Notes: generated by a model not told the origin, from the letters alone. A DNA stretch of 64,000 nt from Pelagovum pacificum (GCF_016134045.1 NZ_CP065915.1:3843001-3907000); one strand, 5' to 3'; counted from the first letter of the stretch, positions 13,804 to 22,117 are shown. Translations and numbers: made by a program.

Positions 13804-15153
13804 ATGTTTCCCAGACCACTATTCCTGCTCTTTTCACTCCTTTTGTTTCCCCTTCAGGCCATGGCCGAAGGCCGGTTCTCCGGCGCTTGGGAAGTCGTGC
13901 TGAACGGCTCCGGCCCGCAGATCATGTGGCTCGAACTTTTTGACGACGGCGCGGGCGACGTGACCGGGTCGGGTACGACGACAGATGACTTCCAACCGGG
14001 CGGGGCGTCGTCCGTGTCGGTGCTGTCGGGCACGACGGTCGGTAACTCCATGCAGCTGGTTATGCGGAGCGACTTCTCCGCCGGCGGCAGCGCGACGGTG
14101 CAGCTTTCCGCGGTCGAGTCTGGCGGCGGCCTTTCGGGCTCCATCATCCACAACGGCTCTTTCCTGCCTGTCACACTCGTCAATCGCGCCGCGCCGTCCG
14201 ACCCGGCGAGTTGCCTCGAGCTCGACGCGGTGACCGCGGAGTTGAACGCCTCCGCCGACACCGAGATGGTGCAGCAGATCCGTGGCATCTACACGATCAA
14301 CGGCCTCGCCTTCGGAGGAGAACGCACGGACGCCAAGTGCAGCGCCGCGCTGATCGACCTCGAGGAGATGGTCTACAGCATGAATGAACCAAACCCGCTC
14401 GCCCCGGTTCGGGTCGATCCGGTGACTTACGATGTCAGTTCGTGGCGGCCGGTTGCGGGTGGCTCGGGCATTTCGCTCTGGAATCACAACAACTCGTCGA
14501 TGGGGTGGGAAAGCGGCCCCGGTGATCGCCGCGTGATCTGGTATTACCAACCGCGCAGCGGGCTGAGCGGCGTCGGCGTCCGGCAGGGCACCCTGCTGTT
14601 CGAGGGCACCCGCGTCGGCAACCGGATGGAAGGCCGCGCCCGGATCTTCACCGGGGCTTGCGGTCCTTACAGCTACTACGTCGAAGGGCCGATCGCTTCG
14701 AACAATATCGAGGTGACGATGACGGGTCAGAAGCCCGTGGTGAACGATGCCTGCCAGATCACCGGCACCGCGCCCGATACGCTGCGCTTCAACTATGTCG
14801 CTGATGCGCCGAATTCCGGCCCGGCAGAGCCGTCGGACGAGCCGATGGAGGGTGATGTGCCCGGTTTCGGCGTCTGGGCCGACCGTTTCGCCGTGCAGCG
14901 TGTCGCCTCGAATGACACCCTGAATGTCCGCACCGGGCCCGGAACGGGCTATGCCGTCGTCGGAGAACTGCCGCCAACCGCGCAGGGCATTCTGGTCGAG
15001 GCGGGCGGCTGCACCCCCGAGATGGACCAGATCGCCTACGATCAGGCGAACCGGGCCCAGCGGACGCAGATGATCTCGACCCGGTGGTGCGACGTCTCGT
15101 GGGGCAGCCTGCGCGGCTGGGTCTATGCGGGGTATCTGCGGTCCAGCGACTGA
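13804..15153 (+). CDS. Secreted protein with C-terminal SH3 domain
   Basis: Exported protein of 449 residues. The signal peptide is MFPRPLFLLFSLLLFPLQAMA. Residues about 23-130 are a Gly/Ser-rich beta-type region starting GRFSGAWEV. The middle has several cysteines (DAKCSAAL, FTGACGPYSY, VNDACQITG). Residues about 365-447 are a bacterial SH3 module (SNDTLNVRTGPGTGYAVVGE ... WCDVSWGSLRGWVYAGYL). SH3 domains of this type often bind peptidoglycan or proteins in the periplasm. The SH3 module is closely similar to that of the 39721-40338 protein. A strong hairpin follows at once. Function of the N-terminal region unknown. Confidence 0.85.
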   Translation: MFPRPLFLLFSLLLFPLQAMAEGRFSGAWEVVLNGSGPQIMWLELFDDGAGDVTGSGTTTDDFQPGGASSVSVLSGTTVGNSMQLVMRSDFSAGGSATVQLSAVESGGGLSGSIIHNGSFLPVTLVNRAAPSDPASCLELDAVTAELNASADTEMVQQIRGIYTINGLAFGGERTDAKCSAALIDLEEMVYSMNEPNPLAPVRVDPVTYDVSSWRPVAGGSGISLWNHNNSSMGWESGPGDRRVIWYYQPRSGLSGVGVRQGTLLFEGTRVGNRMEGRARIFTGACGPYSYYVEGPIASNNIEVTMTGQKPVVNDACQITGTAPDTLRFNYVADAPNSGPAEPSDEPMEGDVPGFGVWADRFAVQRVASNDTLNVRTGPGTGYAVVGELPPTAQGILVEAGGCTPEMDQIAYDQANRAQRTQMISTRWCDVSWGSLRGWVYAGYLRSSD

Positions 15154-15157
15154 CCTG

Positions 15158-15187
15158 TTCGCCCCGTCCCTCGACGGGCGGGGCGAA
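15158..15187 (+). terminator. Hairpin terminator after the SH3 protein
   Basis: Stem TTCGCCCCGTCC / GGGCGGGGCGAA (12 bp, one T-G wobble) with loop CTCGAC, beginning 5 nt after the stop at 15153. Only AAATG follows, not a U-run. Confidence 0.5.
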
Positions 15188-15259
15188 ATGCTTCGGCGCC
15201 TCACGTTCGCGTTTGGCCGATGGACGAAAGCGCAGCCATGGTGCACGACTTGTCGCACC

Positions 15260-15868
15260 ATGCTGGACGCCGCTTTTCGCAAGATCATCGACCCGCCACT
15301 CAACCGGCTTGGCCGGAGGATGGCCGACCGTGGGATCAGCGCGAATGCCGTCACGCTCGCCGGGCTCGGGATCGGCATCCTCGCGGTGCCGGCGATCTGG
15401 GCCGGGGCTTTTGGCCTCGCCCTGGTGATCGTGCTGGTATCGCGATTGTCGGACGGTCTCGACGGGGCGATTGCGCGGGCGTCGCAGAAGACCGCGTTCG
15501 GCGGCTACCTCGACATTGTCGCCGACTTCGCCTTCTACGGGATCATCCCGCTCGCCTTCGTGCTGCATGACCCTGACGCGAACGGACTGGCCGGGGCGTT
15601 CGTGCTCGCCAGTTTCTACGTCAACGGCAGCAGCTTCCTCGGCTACGCGATCCTCGCCGAGAAGAAAGGGATCGAGACCTCAGCCCAGGGGCAAAAGACG
15701 CTCTACTACTCCAACGGCCTGCTGGAGGGCGCGGAGACGATCGGTTTCTTCGTCGCCATCTGCCTGTTCCCGGACGCCTTCCCGGCGCTCGCGTGGGTCT
15801 TCGGTGGCCTCTGTTTCGTTACTGCGACCCTGCGCGTCTACGGCGCCAGCAGGGTCTTCACCGCCTGA
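15260..15868 (+). CDS. ynjF: CDP-alcohol phosphatidyltransferase-family membrane protein (YnjF-like)
   Basis: Polytopic inner-membrane protein, 202 residues (E. coli YnjF about 206). The CDP-OH-P catalytic motif is present: RLSDGLDGAIARAS followed by GGYLDIVADF, giving D-x2-DG-x2-AR-x7-G-x3-D-x3-D. The start at 15260 (MLDAAFRKIIDPPL) is chosen because the 45-residue upstream extension is non-membrane and covers the hairpin after the SH3 gene. Enzymes of this superfamily swap a CDP-linked lipid or headgroup with an alcohol; the specific reaction of YnjF is unknown. It lies 12 nt before the ynjB-like gene; in E. coli ynjF also neighbours ynjBCD. Confidence 0.8.
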   Translation: MLDAAFRKIIDPPLNRLGRRMADRGISANAVTLAGLGIGILAVPAIWAGAFGLALVIVLVSRLSDGLDGAIARASQKTAFGGYLDIVADFAFYGIIPLAFVLHDPDANGLAGAFVLASFYVNGSSFLGYAILAEKKGIETSAQGQKTLYYSNGLLEGAETIGFFVAICLFPDAFPALAWVFGGLCFVTATLRVYGASRVFTA

Positions 15869-15880
15869 AAGGACAAGAAC

Positions 15881-17074
15881 ATGCGTGCTGTCGTCATCGC
15901 CGCGCTCATCGCGACCCCCGCTTTCGCCGACCCCGATCCCGCCGACTGGGATGCCGTGCTGGCCGAGGCCGAGGGGCAGACCGTCTACTGGTACGCCTGG
16001 GGCGGGTCGACCACGACCAACGACTTCATCGCCTGGACCGGTGAGCGGTTGTCGGAAGAGTACGGCGTCACGGTCGAGCAAGTGAAACTCACCGACACTG
16101 CCGACGCTGTCACCCGCGTGCTGGCGGAGCGTGAAGCGGGCGAGGACGCTGACGGCGCGGTCGATCTCATCTGGATCAACGGCGCGAACTTCGCTTCCAT
16201 GAAAGAGCAGGAGCTTCTGTTTGGCCCCTTCGCCGAGGACCTGCCGAACTGGCAATATGTCGATGTCGACGGCAAGACCGTGCAGACCGACTTTACCGTT
16301 CCCACTGAAGGCTACGAGTCCCCGTGGGCGATGGCGCAGGTCGTCTTCATGCACGACACCGCCGACCTCGAAGAGCCGCTCGGCTCCATGGAAGAGATCC
16401 TCACCTGGGCAGAAGCGAATCCGGGTCGGTTCACCTATCCCCAGCCGCCGGACTTCCTCGGCACCACGTTCCTGAAACAGGCACTGATCGAACTGGTCGA
16501 CGATCCCGCTGTCCTGTCGGAGCCTGTGGACGCAGTCGATTACGAGGCTGTCACCGCGCCGCTCTGGGAGTATCTCGACGCTCTGACGCCGGTCCTCTGG
16601 CGGGAAGGGCGGGCCTATCCCGACACCGGGCCCCGGCAGCTTCAGCTGATGAACGACGAGGAAATCGACCTCGCCATTTCCTTCTCGCCGGGGGAGGCCT
16701 CGACCGCCATCGCCAACTTCCAGCTGCCCGAGACAGTGCGGACCTTCGTTCTGGACGACGGAACCATCGGCAACGCCTCCTTCCTCGCCATCCCCTACAA
16801 TTCCGGCAGCAAGGCCGGCGCGATGGTGTTGGCCAACTTCATCCTGTCGCCCGAGGCGCAGGCGCGGGCGCAGGATCCCGAAGTGCTTGGCTACGGCACG
16901 GTCCTCGACCTGTCGACGCTGGATGAAGAAGACCGGCAGGCGTTTGAGATGATCCAGCTCGGCATGGCGACCCTGCCGCCGGAAGAGCTCGGCACCGTCC
17001 AGGACGAGCCGCACCCGAGCTGGGCAACCGCACTCGCTGACGACTGGCAGGAGCGCTACGGCGTCGCGGACTGA
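15881..17074 (+). CDS. ynjB: Periplasmic binding protein of a YnjBCD-type ABC importer
   Basis: Protein of 397 residues with a short signal peptide (MRAVVIAALIATPAFA). The mature part starts around DPDPADWDAVLAEAEGQTVYW with the YnjB/thiamine-binding-like pattern (WYAWGGSTTTNDFIAWTGE, later VDLIWINGANFASMKEQ and a conserved TVPTEGYESPWAMAQ region). It is a type-II binding protein of the Fe/thiamine/polyamine group. AAAGGACAAG precedes the ATG. It is directly followed by a fused permease and an ATPase. The substrate of YnjBCD is not firmly established; thiamine-like or other small organic solutes are guesses. Confidence 0.83.
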   Translation: MRAVVIAALIATPAFADPDPADWDAVLAEAEGQTVYWYAWGGSTTTNDFIAWTGERLSEEYGVTVEQVKLTDTADAVTRVLAEREAGEDADGAVDLIWINGANFASMKEQELLFGPFAEDLPNWQYVDVDGKTVQTDFTVPTEGYESPWAMAQVVFMHDTADLEEPLGSMEEILTWAEANPGRFTYPQPPDFLGTTFLKQALIELVDDPAVLSEPVDAVDYEAVTAPLWEYLDALTPVLWREGRAYPDTGPRQLQLMNDEEIDLAISFSPGEASTAIANFQLPETVRTFVLDDGTIGNASFLAIPYNSGSKAGAMVLANFILSPEAQARAQDPEVLGYGTVLDLSTLDEEDRQAFEMIQLGMATLPPEELGTVQDEPHPSWATALADDWQERYGVAD

Positions 17075-17075
17075 T

Positions 17076-18770
17076 ATGTCGCCGCGGCGGCGTCTTCCGC
17101 CACTCGTCCCGGCCCTGATGGTGCTGGCCCTGCTGGGGCCAGTCGCCGTCGGACTGTGGTGCACGATCCTCCCCGCCTTCGGCATGTTGCCCGGCGCCGA
17201 GGGGGACGGACTGTCGCTTGCCGCCTTTGGTCGCCTGTTCGATTGGCGCGGTCTGCCGGGCGCGGTTTGGCTGTCGGCCTTCACTGGGATCATCTCGACC
17301 GCCGGCGCGCTTCTGGTGGCGACGCTGGTTCTGGCCGGCTGGACCGGAACGCGGACTTTCGCCCTGTTGCAACGGACCTTGTCCCCGCTCCTGGCGCTGC
17401 CGCACGCCGCGGCGGCCTTCGGGCTGGCCTTCCTGATCGCGCCATCGGGCTGGATCGCGCGGGCCCTGTCGCCGTGGCTGACGGGCTGGGACAAGCCGCC
17501 CGACCTGCTGATCCCGCAGGATCCGTGGGGCATCGCGCTGATCCTCGGGCTGATCGCGAAGGAGGCGCCGTTCCTGCTGCTGATGTCACTCGCGGCCCTG
17601 CCGCAAGCGCAACCCGCGCAAAGCCGCCTCGTCTCGACCGCGCTTGGCTACGGGCGGGTCACCGGATTTCTGAAGGCGGTCTACCCCCGGCTCTATGCCC
17701 AGATCCGGCTACCGGTCTACGTCACGCTCGCCTACTCGATGTCGACGGTCGACGTGGCGATGATCCTTGGTCCGAACACGCCGCCGACCCTGTCGGTGCA
17801 GATCGTGCGTTGGATGGCAGACCCCGACCTGACCTACCGGCTCCAGGCGGCGGCGGCCGCGCTCCTGCAACTTGCCCTCGTCGTCGCGGCGATCGGTCTT
17901 TGGCGCGTTGGCGAGCTTGTCGCCGCCATGATCTGGCAGCGATGGGTCGAGGCCGGCACGCGCGGTCGCTTCGACGCGCCCCTGCGCGGTCTCGGCCTCA
18001 TCCTCGGCACCTCAGCGGCGCTGGCAGTGATCCTCGGTCTGATCTCGCTTCTTGTCTGGTCCTTCGCGGCAAGGTGGAGCTTTCCCTCCGCCCTGCCGGA
18101 AGCACCGACCCTCATAAGCTGGATGCGGCATGGTCCGGAGGCGCTCCACACGCTCGGCAGCACGGTCCTGATCGCAGGGACCGCAACGCTCATCGCACTC
18201 GCCCTGACCATCGCCTGCCTCGAGGCGGAGCATCGCAACGAAGTGCGCATGGGGCGCAGTATCGTCATCCTCTACCTGCCGCTGCTGATCCCGCAGACCG
18301 CCTTCCTGCCGGGGCTTCAGATCATGCTGTTGAACCTGTCGCTGGACCGGGGCCTGTTGCCGGTGATCGCGGCGCACCTCGTCTTCGTGCTGCCCTATGT
18401 CTACCTGTCGCTGCAGACGCCGTTTCATGCGTGGGACACGCGGCAGGCAACCGTTGCGGCCGCGCTCGGAGCGGGGCCGGGACGCATCCTCTGGCGCGTG
18501 CGGTTGCCGATGCTGCTCCGCTCGGTTCTGACGGCGGGTGCGGTGGGCTTTGCCGTCTCCGTCGGGCAGTATCTGCCGACCCTGCTGACCGGAGGAGGCC
18601 GCGTGCAGACCCTGACCACCGAAGCCGTTGCCCTGTCATCCGGCGGCGACCGCCGCGCGATCGGTGTCTGGGGCCTGATGCAGACGCTGGCCGCGTTCCT
18701 GCCCTTCGCGCTCGCGCTCGGCCTTCCCGCCATCGTCTGGCGCAACCGGAGGGGGCTGGCCGATGTCTGA
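17076..18770 (+). CDS. ynjC: ABC importer permease, two fused halves (YnjC-like)
   Basis: Inner-membrane protein of 564 residues with about twelve hydrophobic segments, consistent with two BinpDep transport domains in one chain. Each half has a coupling-helix EAA-like region: near residues 185-215 (TALGYGRVTGFLKAVYPRLY) and near 465-490 (VAAALGAGPGRILWRVRLP). Fused permeases of this layout occur in ThiP, FbpB-type and YnjC proteins. One nucleotide separates it from the binding-protein stop, and it overlaps the ATPase by 8 bp. The neighbouring ynjF, ynjB and ynjD homologues decide the YnjC name. Confidence 0.85.
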   Translation: MSPRRRLPPLVPALMVLALLGPVAVGLWCTILPAFGMLPGAEGDGLSLAAFGRLFDWRGLPGAVWLSAFTGIISTAGALLVATLVLAGWTGTRTFALLQRTLSPLLALPHAAAAFGLAFLIAPSGWIARALSPWLTGWDKPPDLLIPQDPWGIALILGLIAKEAPFLLLMSLAALPQAQPAQSRLVSTALGYGRVTGFLKAVYPRLYAQIRLPVYVTLAYSMSTVDVAMILGPNTPPTLSVQIVRWMADPDLTYRLQAAAAALLQLALVVAAIGLWRVGELVAAMIWQRWVEAGTRGRFDAPLRGLGLILGTSAALAVILGLISLLVWSFAARWSFPSALPEAPTLISWMRHGPEALHTLGSTVLIAGTATLIALALTIACLEAEHRNEVRMGRSIVILYLPLLIPQTAFLPGLQIMLLNLSLDRGLLPVIAAHLVFVLPYVYLSLQTPFHAWDTRQATVAAALGAGPGRILWRVRLPMLLRSVLTAGAVGFAVSVGQYLPTLLTGGGRVQTLTTEAVALSSGGDRRAIGVWGLMQTLAAFLPFALALGLPAIVWRNRRGLADV

Positions 18771-19392
18771 GGGACTGACGCTCGACCAAGTGCGGATCAC
18801 GCGCAAGGGGGAGACCCTCGTCGCTGTCGACCGGACAGTCGGACCCGGCGACGTGCTCACGATCATGGGGCCGTCCGGCTCCGGCAAGTCGACGTTGCTG
18901 GCCTTCGTCACCGGCACCCTGTCCCGCGCGTTCGAGGCGGAGGGCCGGGTGCTGCTGAACGGCACGGACGTGACCGACCTGCCGCCCGAGCGCCGCCGCA
19001 TCGGCATCCTGCTACAGGACGACCTGCTGTTCCCGCACATGTCGGTTGCCCAGAACCTCGCCTTCGGCCTGCGCCCCGGCCCCGACCGACGGCAGCGGAT
19101 CGAGGAAGCCCTCGCCGAAGTCGACCTCGCCGGTTACGGCCTGCGCGACCCGGCGACCCTGTCGGGTGGTCAGAGGTCCCGGATCGCCCTGATGCGGATG
19201 CTGCTGTCGGAACCGGCTGCGCTGCTCCTCGACGAACCGTTCTCGCGCCTCGACGCGGCCCTGCGCGACCGTGTCAGGGACCTGGTCTTCACCCGCGCCC
19301 GCGCCCGCCAGCTGCCCGTCCTGCTGGTCACCCACGACGCCGCCGATGCCGACGCAGCGAGCGGAGATGTCGTGACGCTGGAGACAAACTGA
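18763..19392 (+). CDS. ynjD: ABC importer ATPase (YnjD-like)
   Basis: Compact 209-residue ATPase (E. coli YnjD about 217). Walker A is MGPSGSGKSTLLAFV near residue 32, the Q-loop region is GILLQDDLLFPHMSV, the signature is LSGGQRSRIALMRML and Walker B is LLLDEPFSRLDAAL. It lacks the C-terminal TOBE domain of larger polyamine/maltose ATPases, like ThiQ and YnjD. It completes the binding protein-permease-ATPase set with 15881-18770. A short hairpin at 19396-19423 (GGCTCG/CGAGCC) follows the stop and may end the transcript. Confidence 0.88.
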   Translation: MSEGLTLDQVRITRKGETLVAVDRTVGPGDVLTIMGPSGSGKSTLLAFVTGTLSRAFEAEGRVLLNGTDVTDLPPERRRIGILLQDDLLFPHMSVAQNLAFGLRPGPDRRQRIEEALAEVDLAGYGLRDPATLSGGQRSRIALMRMLLSEPAALLLDEPFSRLDAALRDRVRDLVFTRARARQLPVLLVTHDAADADAASGDVVTLETN

Positions 19393-19561
19393 AAAGGCTC
19401 GCGCGGCGGCAACCACACGAGCCCTTGCTGGATACGAAAAGCCACGCTGCTGATCGTTGTTTTCGATCCCGAATATAGCAAATACGTTCTGTTCTCGCAA
19501 CGCTTAGTCGCTCGCACTTGCGCACTTCGCTATTTTGGCACCCAGTGCATATCGATGCGAC

Positions 19562-20230
19562 TTACGACGCCGGCAGGAACGGGGCGTCGCTGCCCCAGAG
19601 TTCTTCGATCCGGGCGTCGCGGCCGCAGCCTTCGCGGTAGAAGTCGTATGCCTCGGACTGACGCTTCGGGCCGCCGCGGGTCAGGATCAGGTTGGAGCCC
19701 TTGTAGTAATCCTGGTGCTTGTCCTCGGCGATGTAGAACGGCTGCAGATCGAGGATCGGCGTGACGATCTCCTGCCCGAGTTCTTCCTCCGCCGCGGCCT
19801 TGGCGGCTTCGGCGACCTGGCGCTCTTCTTCGGAGCCGACGAAGACAGCCGTGCGGTAGCTCTCGCCACGGTCGCAGAACTGGCCGCCCGCGTCTGTCGG
19901 GTCGATCGAGCGGAAGAACAGGTCCAGTAGCTGGCGGCGGTCGACGACGGAGGGGTCGTACATGATCTCGACCGCCTCGTAGTGGCCGGTGCCGCCACGG
20001 CTCACTTCCCGGTAGGTCGGGTTCTCGGTCGTGCCGCCAGTATAGCCGGACACGGCCTCGCTGACGCCTTGGACCTTTTCGAAGTCCGCTTCGACGCACC
20101 AGAAGCAGCCGCCGGCCACGGTGAGCACGCCCTGGTCCTGGGCGCGGGCCTTGCCGCCGGTGAGGGCCATGCCGGCCGCGATGGCGCCGACCAGGGCGAT
20201 GGTTTTGACGCAACTCTTGAGACTGTTCAT
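19562..20230 (-). CDS. msrA: Periplasmic peptide-methionine (S)-S-oxide reductase
   Basis: MsrA of 222 residues. The ATG at 20230 follows GGAGG and begins MNSLKSCVKTIALVGAIAAG ... ARAQ, a signal peptide, so this copy is exported rather than cytosolic. The catalytic motif GGCFWCVEADFEKVQGV is present (nucleophile is the Cys of GCFW). Other MsrA signatures are GGTTENPTYREV, GHYEAVEIMYDP, FFRSIDPTDAGGQFCDRG and a resolving-Cys candidate in FYREGCGRD. It repairs Met-S-oxide in envelope proteins. No MsrB is adjacent, and a periplasmic electron donor is not apparent here. The longer open frame to 20362 is rejected because it precedes the ribosome site and signal. Confidence 0.92.
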   Translation of the reverse strand: MNSLKSCVKTIALVGAIAAGMALTGGKARAQDQGVLTVAGGCFWCVEADFEKVQGVSEAVSGYTGGTTENPTYREVSRGGTGHYEAVEIMYDPSVVDRRQLLDLFFRSIDPTDAGGQFCDRGESYRTAVFVGSEEERQVAEAAKAAAEEELGQEIVTPILDLQPFYIAEDKHQDYYKGSNLILTRGGPKRQSEAYDFYREGCGRDARIEELWGSDAPFLPAS

Positions 20231-20375
20231 CTTGATACCTCCAGTTGGCGCAACCCTCTGCCGCGCAATGCGATCCGGCAACACACCCGGTCGTGAGGTC
20301 ACGTCCTCTTTATATCTTGGAACATTTCCGCCCAGGACATAGCGTTCGCCGGACCGCCGCAACCGGGAGCCCCAG

Positions 20376-21074
20376 ATGAAGATCGCCTGCTGGTCAGGAC
20401 CGCGGAACCTGTCGACCGCGATGATGTATTCCTTCGCCAGCCGGCCCGATTTCGCTGTGTGGGACGAGCCTTTCTACGCGGCCTACCTGCTTCATACCGG
20501 CATTCCCCACCCGATGCGGGACGAGATCATTGCGAGCCATGAGCCCGACCCAAACCTCGTCGGGGCGATGTGCAAGGGGACGATCCCGGAGGGGAAGGCG
20601 AACTTCTACATGAAACATATGGCGCTCCATATGTTACCGGAATTCCCGATGGACTGGGCGGAGAGCTGCACCAACATCCACCTGCTGCGCCATCCGGCGC
20701 GGGTCGTCGCCTCCTACGGGGCGAAACGGACCGGAGTCACGCAGGACGACATCGGCTTCCGGCAACAGGTCGAGGTCTACAAAAAGGTGGGCGGTGTCGT
20801 GGTCGACAGCGCCGACATCCGCAAGAGCCCGCGCGCCACGCTGGCGCGGCTCTGCAATGCGATCGGGCTGGAGTTCGACCCAGCTATGTTGTCGTGGTCC
20901 GAGGGTGGGCACCCCTCTGACGGGATATGGGCCTCTCACTGGTACGGCGCGATCCACAAGAGCACCGGGTTCGCCGGCGCCGAAGGGCCGCTGCCGGAGC
21001 TCGAAGGCGATGCTGCCGCCCTGATGGAAGAGGCGCTGCCCTATTACCGGACCCTTGAGGCACACAAGATCTGA
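20376..21074 (+). CDS. Sulfotransferase-like P-loop protein
   Basis: Predicted cytosolic protein of 232 residues. The N-terminus MKIACWSGPRNLSTAMMYSF has the PAPS 5'-phosphosulfate-loop pattern. NIHLLRHPARVVASY near residues 100-114 resembles the 3'-phosphate-binding R-x-P segment of the sulfotransferase family. The rest (WDEPFYAAYLLHTG, YMKHMALHML) matches a bacterial sulfotransferase-like group sometimes annotated only as hypothetical. True sulfotransfer is unproven. It is divergent from msrA by 145 bp. A paired sulfotransferase gene and cysQ lie 20-30 kb away. Confidence 0.75.
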   Translation: MKIACWSGPRNLSTAMMYSFASRPDFAVWDEPFYAAYLLHTGIPHPMRDEIIASHEPDPNLVGAMCKGTIPEGKANFYMKHMALHMLPEFPMDWAESCTNIHLLRHPARVVASYGAKRTGVTQDDIGFRQQVEVYKKVGGVVVDSADIRKSPRATLARLCNAIGLEFDPAMLSWSEGGHPSDGIWASHWYGAIHKSTGFAGAEGPLPELEGDAAALMEEALPYYRTLEAHKI

Positions 21075-21230
21075 CGGGCTGTGCACGGTCGGCGACCGGC
21101 CGTCAGGTCTTTCGCGACAGCGGTCCGAAGCCGACGCAGGTCGCGCGTCTGGCGGATCTTCGCGCGGCTGCGTGCAACTCGGCCATAAGGGATTACGTGT
21201 ATTCAGACGTTCCACTCACGGAATGTCGGT

Positions 21231-21301
21231 GATCCGGTTCCTCCCCCCGAAATCCGGATCCCGAAACAGCCCGCATGCCGTCCCCTCGGTGCGGGCTGTT
21301 T
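21231..21301 (+). ncRNA. Candidate small RNA 3' region: CCTCCCCCC-loop hairpin plus terminator
   Basis: Two adjacent hairpins in a gene-free stretch. The first is GATCCGG (21231-21237) / CCGGATC (21254-21260) with a 16-nt loop containing CCTCCCCCC. The second is AAACAGCCCGCA (21264-21275) / TGCGGGCTGTTT (21290-21301) with CCCCT in the loop, followed by CATTTC. Pyrimidine-rich CCUCC loops before a terminator recall the 'cuckoo'/CcsR-type sRNAs of Rhodobacteraceae. No convincing promoter was found; the segment could equally be the 3' UTR of the gene ending at 21074. Confidence 0.3.
21264..21301. terminator. Bidirectional terminator between sulfotransferase-like and GNAT genes
   Basis: 12-bp perfect stem AAACAGCCCGCA / TGCGGGCTGTTT with a 14-nt loop. 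It lies 4 nt beyond the stop of the minus-strand GNAT gene and 190 nt after the plus-strand gene; A and T runs flank both sides. Confidence 0.7.
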
Positions 21302-21305
21302 CATT

Positions 21306-21767
21306 TCAGACAGGCCTCGACAGGATCACTTCCTTGCCGTCCATGTCGCCGGTCGGGGCGAAGCCTGCTGATTGGTAGAAAGCGAGCGCCGCCGCGTTCG
21401 TCTCGACACAGCTGGTCATGAGCCGGGGCAGGCCACGGTCACGTGCCCAGTCGCAGATCAAGGCGATCGCCGCCTTGCCGTAACCCTGACGTTGCTTGCC
21501 GTCGGCGATCATCATGCGCCAGAGAAATGCGGAGTTCTCGTCATCGTGCGGTTCACGGTGGTCATGTTCGCGCATGTCGATGACCTGGCAGAAGCCGACA
21601 CGGTCGTCGCCGTCCATGATCCCGAACGCGTGGGCGCCCGTTTCGTAATGGAGCTGCGCGAGGGACCAGACGTTCGGCGCGACGAAGCTGTCCTGATCGG
21701 CACCGACCCTCAGCTGGGCCAGCGGGACGACATCGTCGCGGACGACGGGCTTCAGCGTGACGGACAT
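21306..21767 (-). CDS. GNAT-family N-acetyltransferase
   Basis: Acetyl-CoA-dependent acetyltransferase of 153 residues. The start is the ATG at 21767 (MSVTLKPVVRDDVVPLAQLR) with an AGAGGA upstream; the 27-residue upstream extension looks non-coding. The acetyl-CoA-binding motif A is WRMMIADGKQRQGYGKAAIAL (Q-x-x-G-x-G/A), followed by motif B RLMTSCVETNAAALAFYQSA with GF after it. The layout resembles polyamine/aminoglycoside-type GNATs such as SpeG/BltD, but the acceptor is unknown. It is flanked on both sides by very similar hairpins (21264-21301 and 22068-22099). Confidence 0.85.
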   Translation of the reverse strand: MSVTLKPVVRDDVVPLAQLRVGADQDSFVAPNVWSLAQLHYETGAHAFGIMDGDDRVGFCQVIDMREHDHREPHDDENSAFLWRMMIADGKQRQGYGKAAIALICDWARDRGLPRLMTSCVETNAAALAFYQSAGFAPTGDMDGKEVILSRPV

Positions 21768-22117
21768 GGGGCGATTTCCTCTTACCGGGGGCTTGGTCAG
21801 TTGGCCGATACTTGCCCCGACGCGCCGGGGCGTGTCAGCAGAAAACACCGTCGCAGAAAAACTGAAAAAAGATCTGACGCGATGAAACTTGCTGTCCCAG
21901 CCTCACGTGCCTTTGACATATCGGCGGTTAGCTACGCCGAACTTTGAGAGTTTTTGTGACGATCCGGACTGCTGTGACGAGGATGAGCACGTCATGAGTG
22001 CCACGACGGCCCAGTGATCTGACCTGATCGAACAGGGCGCGGAGACGACCCCTCGCCGCGCCTCGATGAAGCCCGCGCCCTCCCCTCGGCGCGGGCTTCG
22101 TTGTTTTTCGGCGGCGC
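21768..22117. other. 350-bp gene-free region, possible plus-strand small RNA
   Basis: No credible ORF. A TTGACA at 21913-21918 could be a -35 on the plus strand, but no good -10 lies 16-18 bp downstream. The stretch ends in a strong hairpin with a T-tail in the plus direction (22068-22108), so a plus-strand transcript of about 150-170 nt is conceivable. The promoter of the minus-strand GNAT gene must also lie here. Confidence 0.35.
22068..22106 (+). terminator. Rho-independent terminator
   Basis: Stem GAAGCCCGCGCC / GGCGCGGGCTTC (12 bp, loop CTCCCCTC) followed by GTTGTTTTT. The T-tail is on the plus strand, so it ends a plus-strand transcript that no annotated gene explains. It lies 18 nt beyond the minus-strand argG stop and may also help end argG mRNA. 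Confidence 0.7.

Noticed and set aside
20319..20346. GGAAC ... CGTT as an EcfG (general stress) promoter near the msrA/sulfotransferase divide
   Set aside because: The spacer is 19 bp, longer than the usual 16-17, so it is not a convincing EcfG site.
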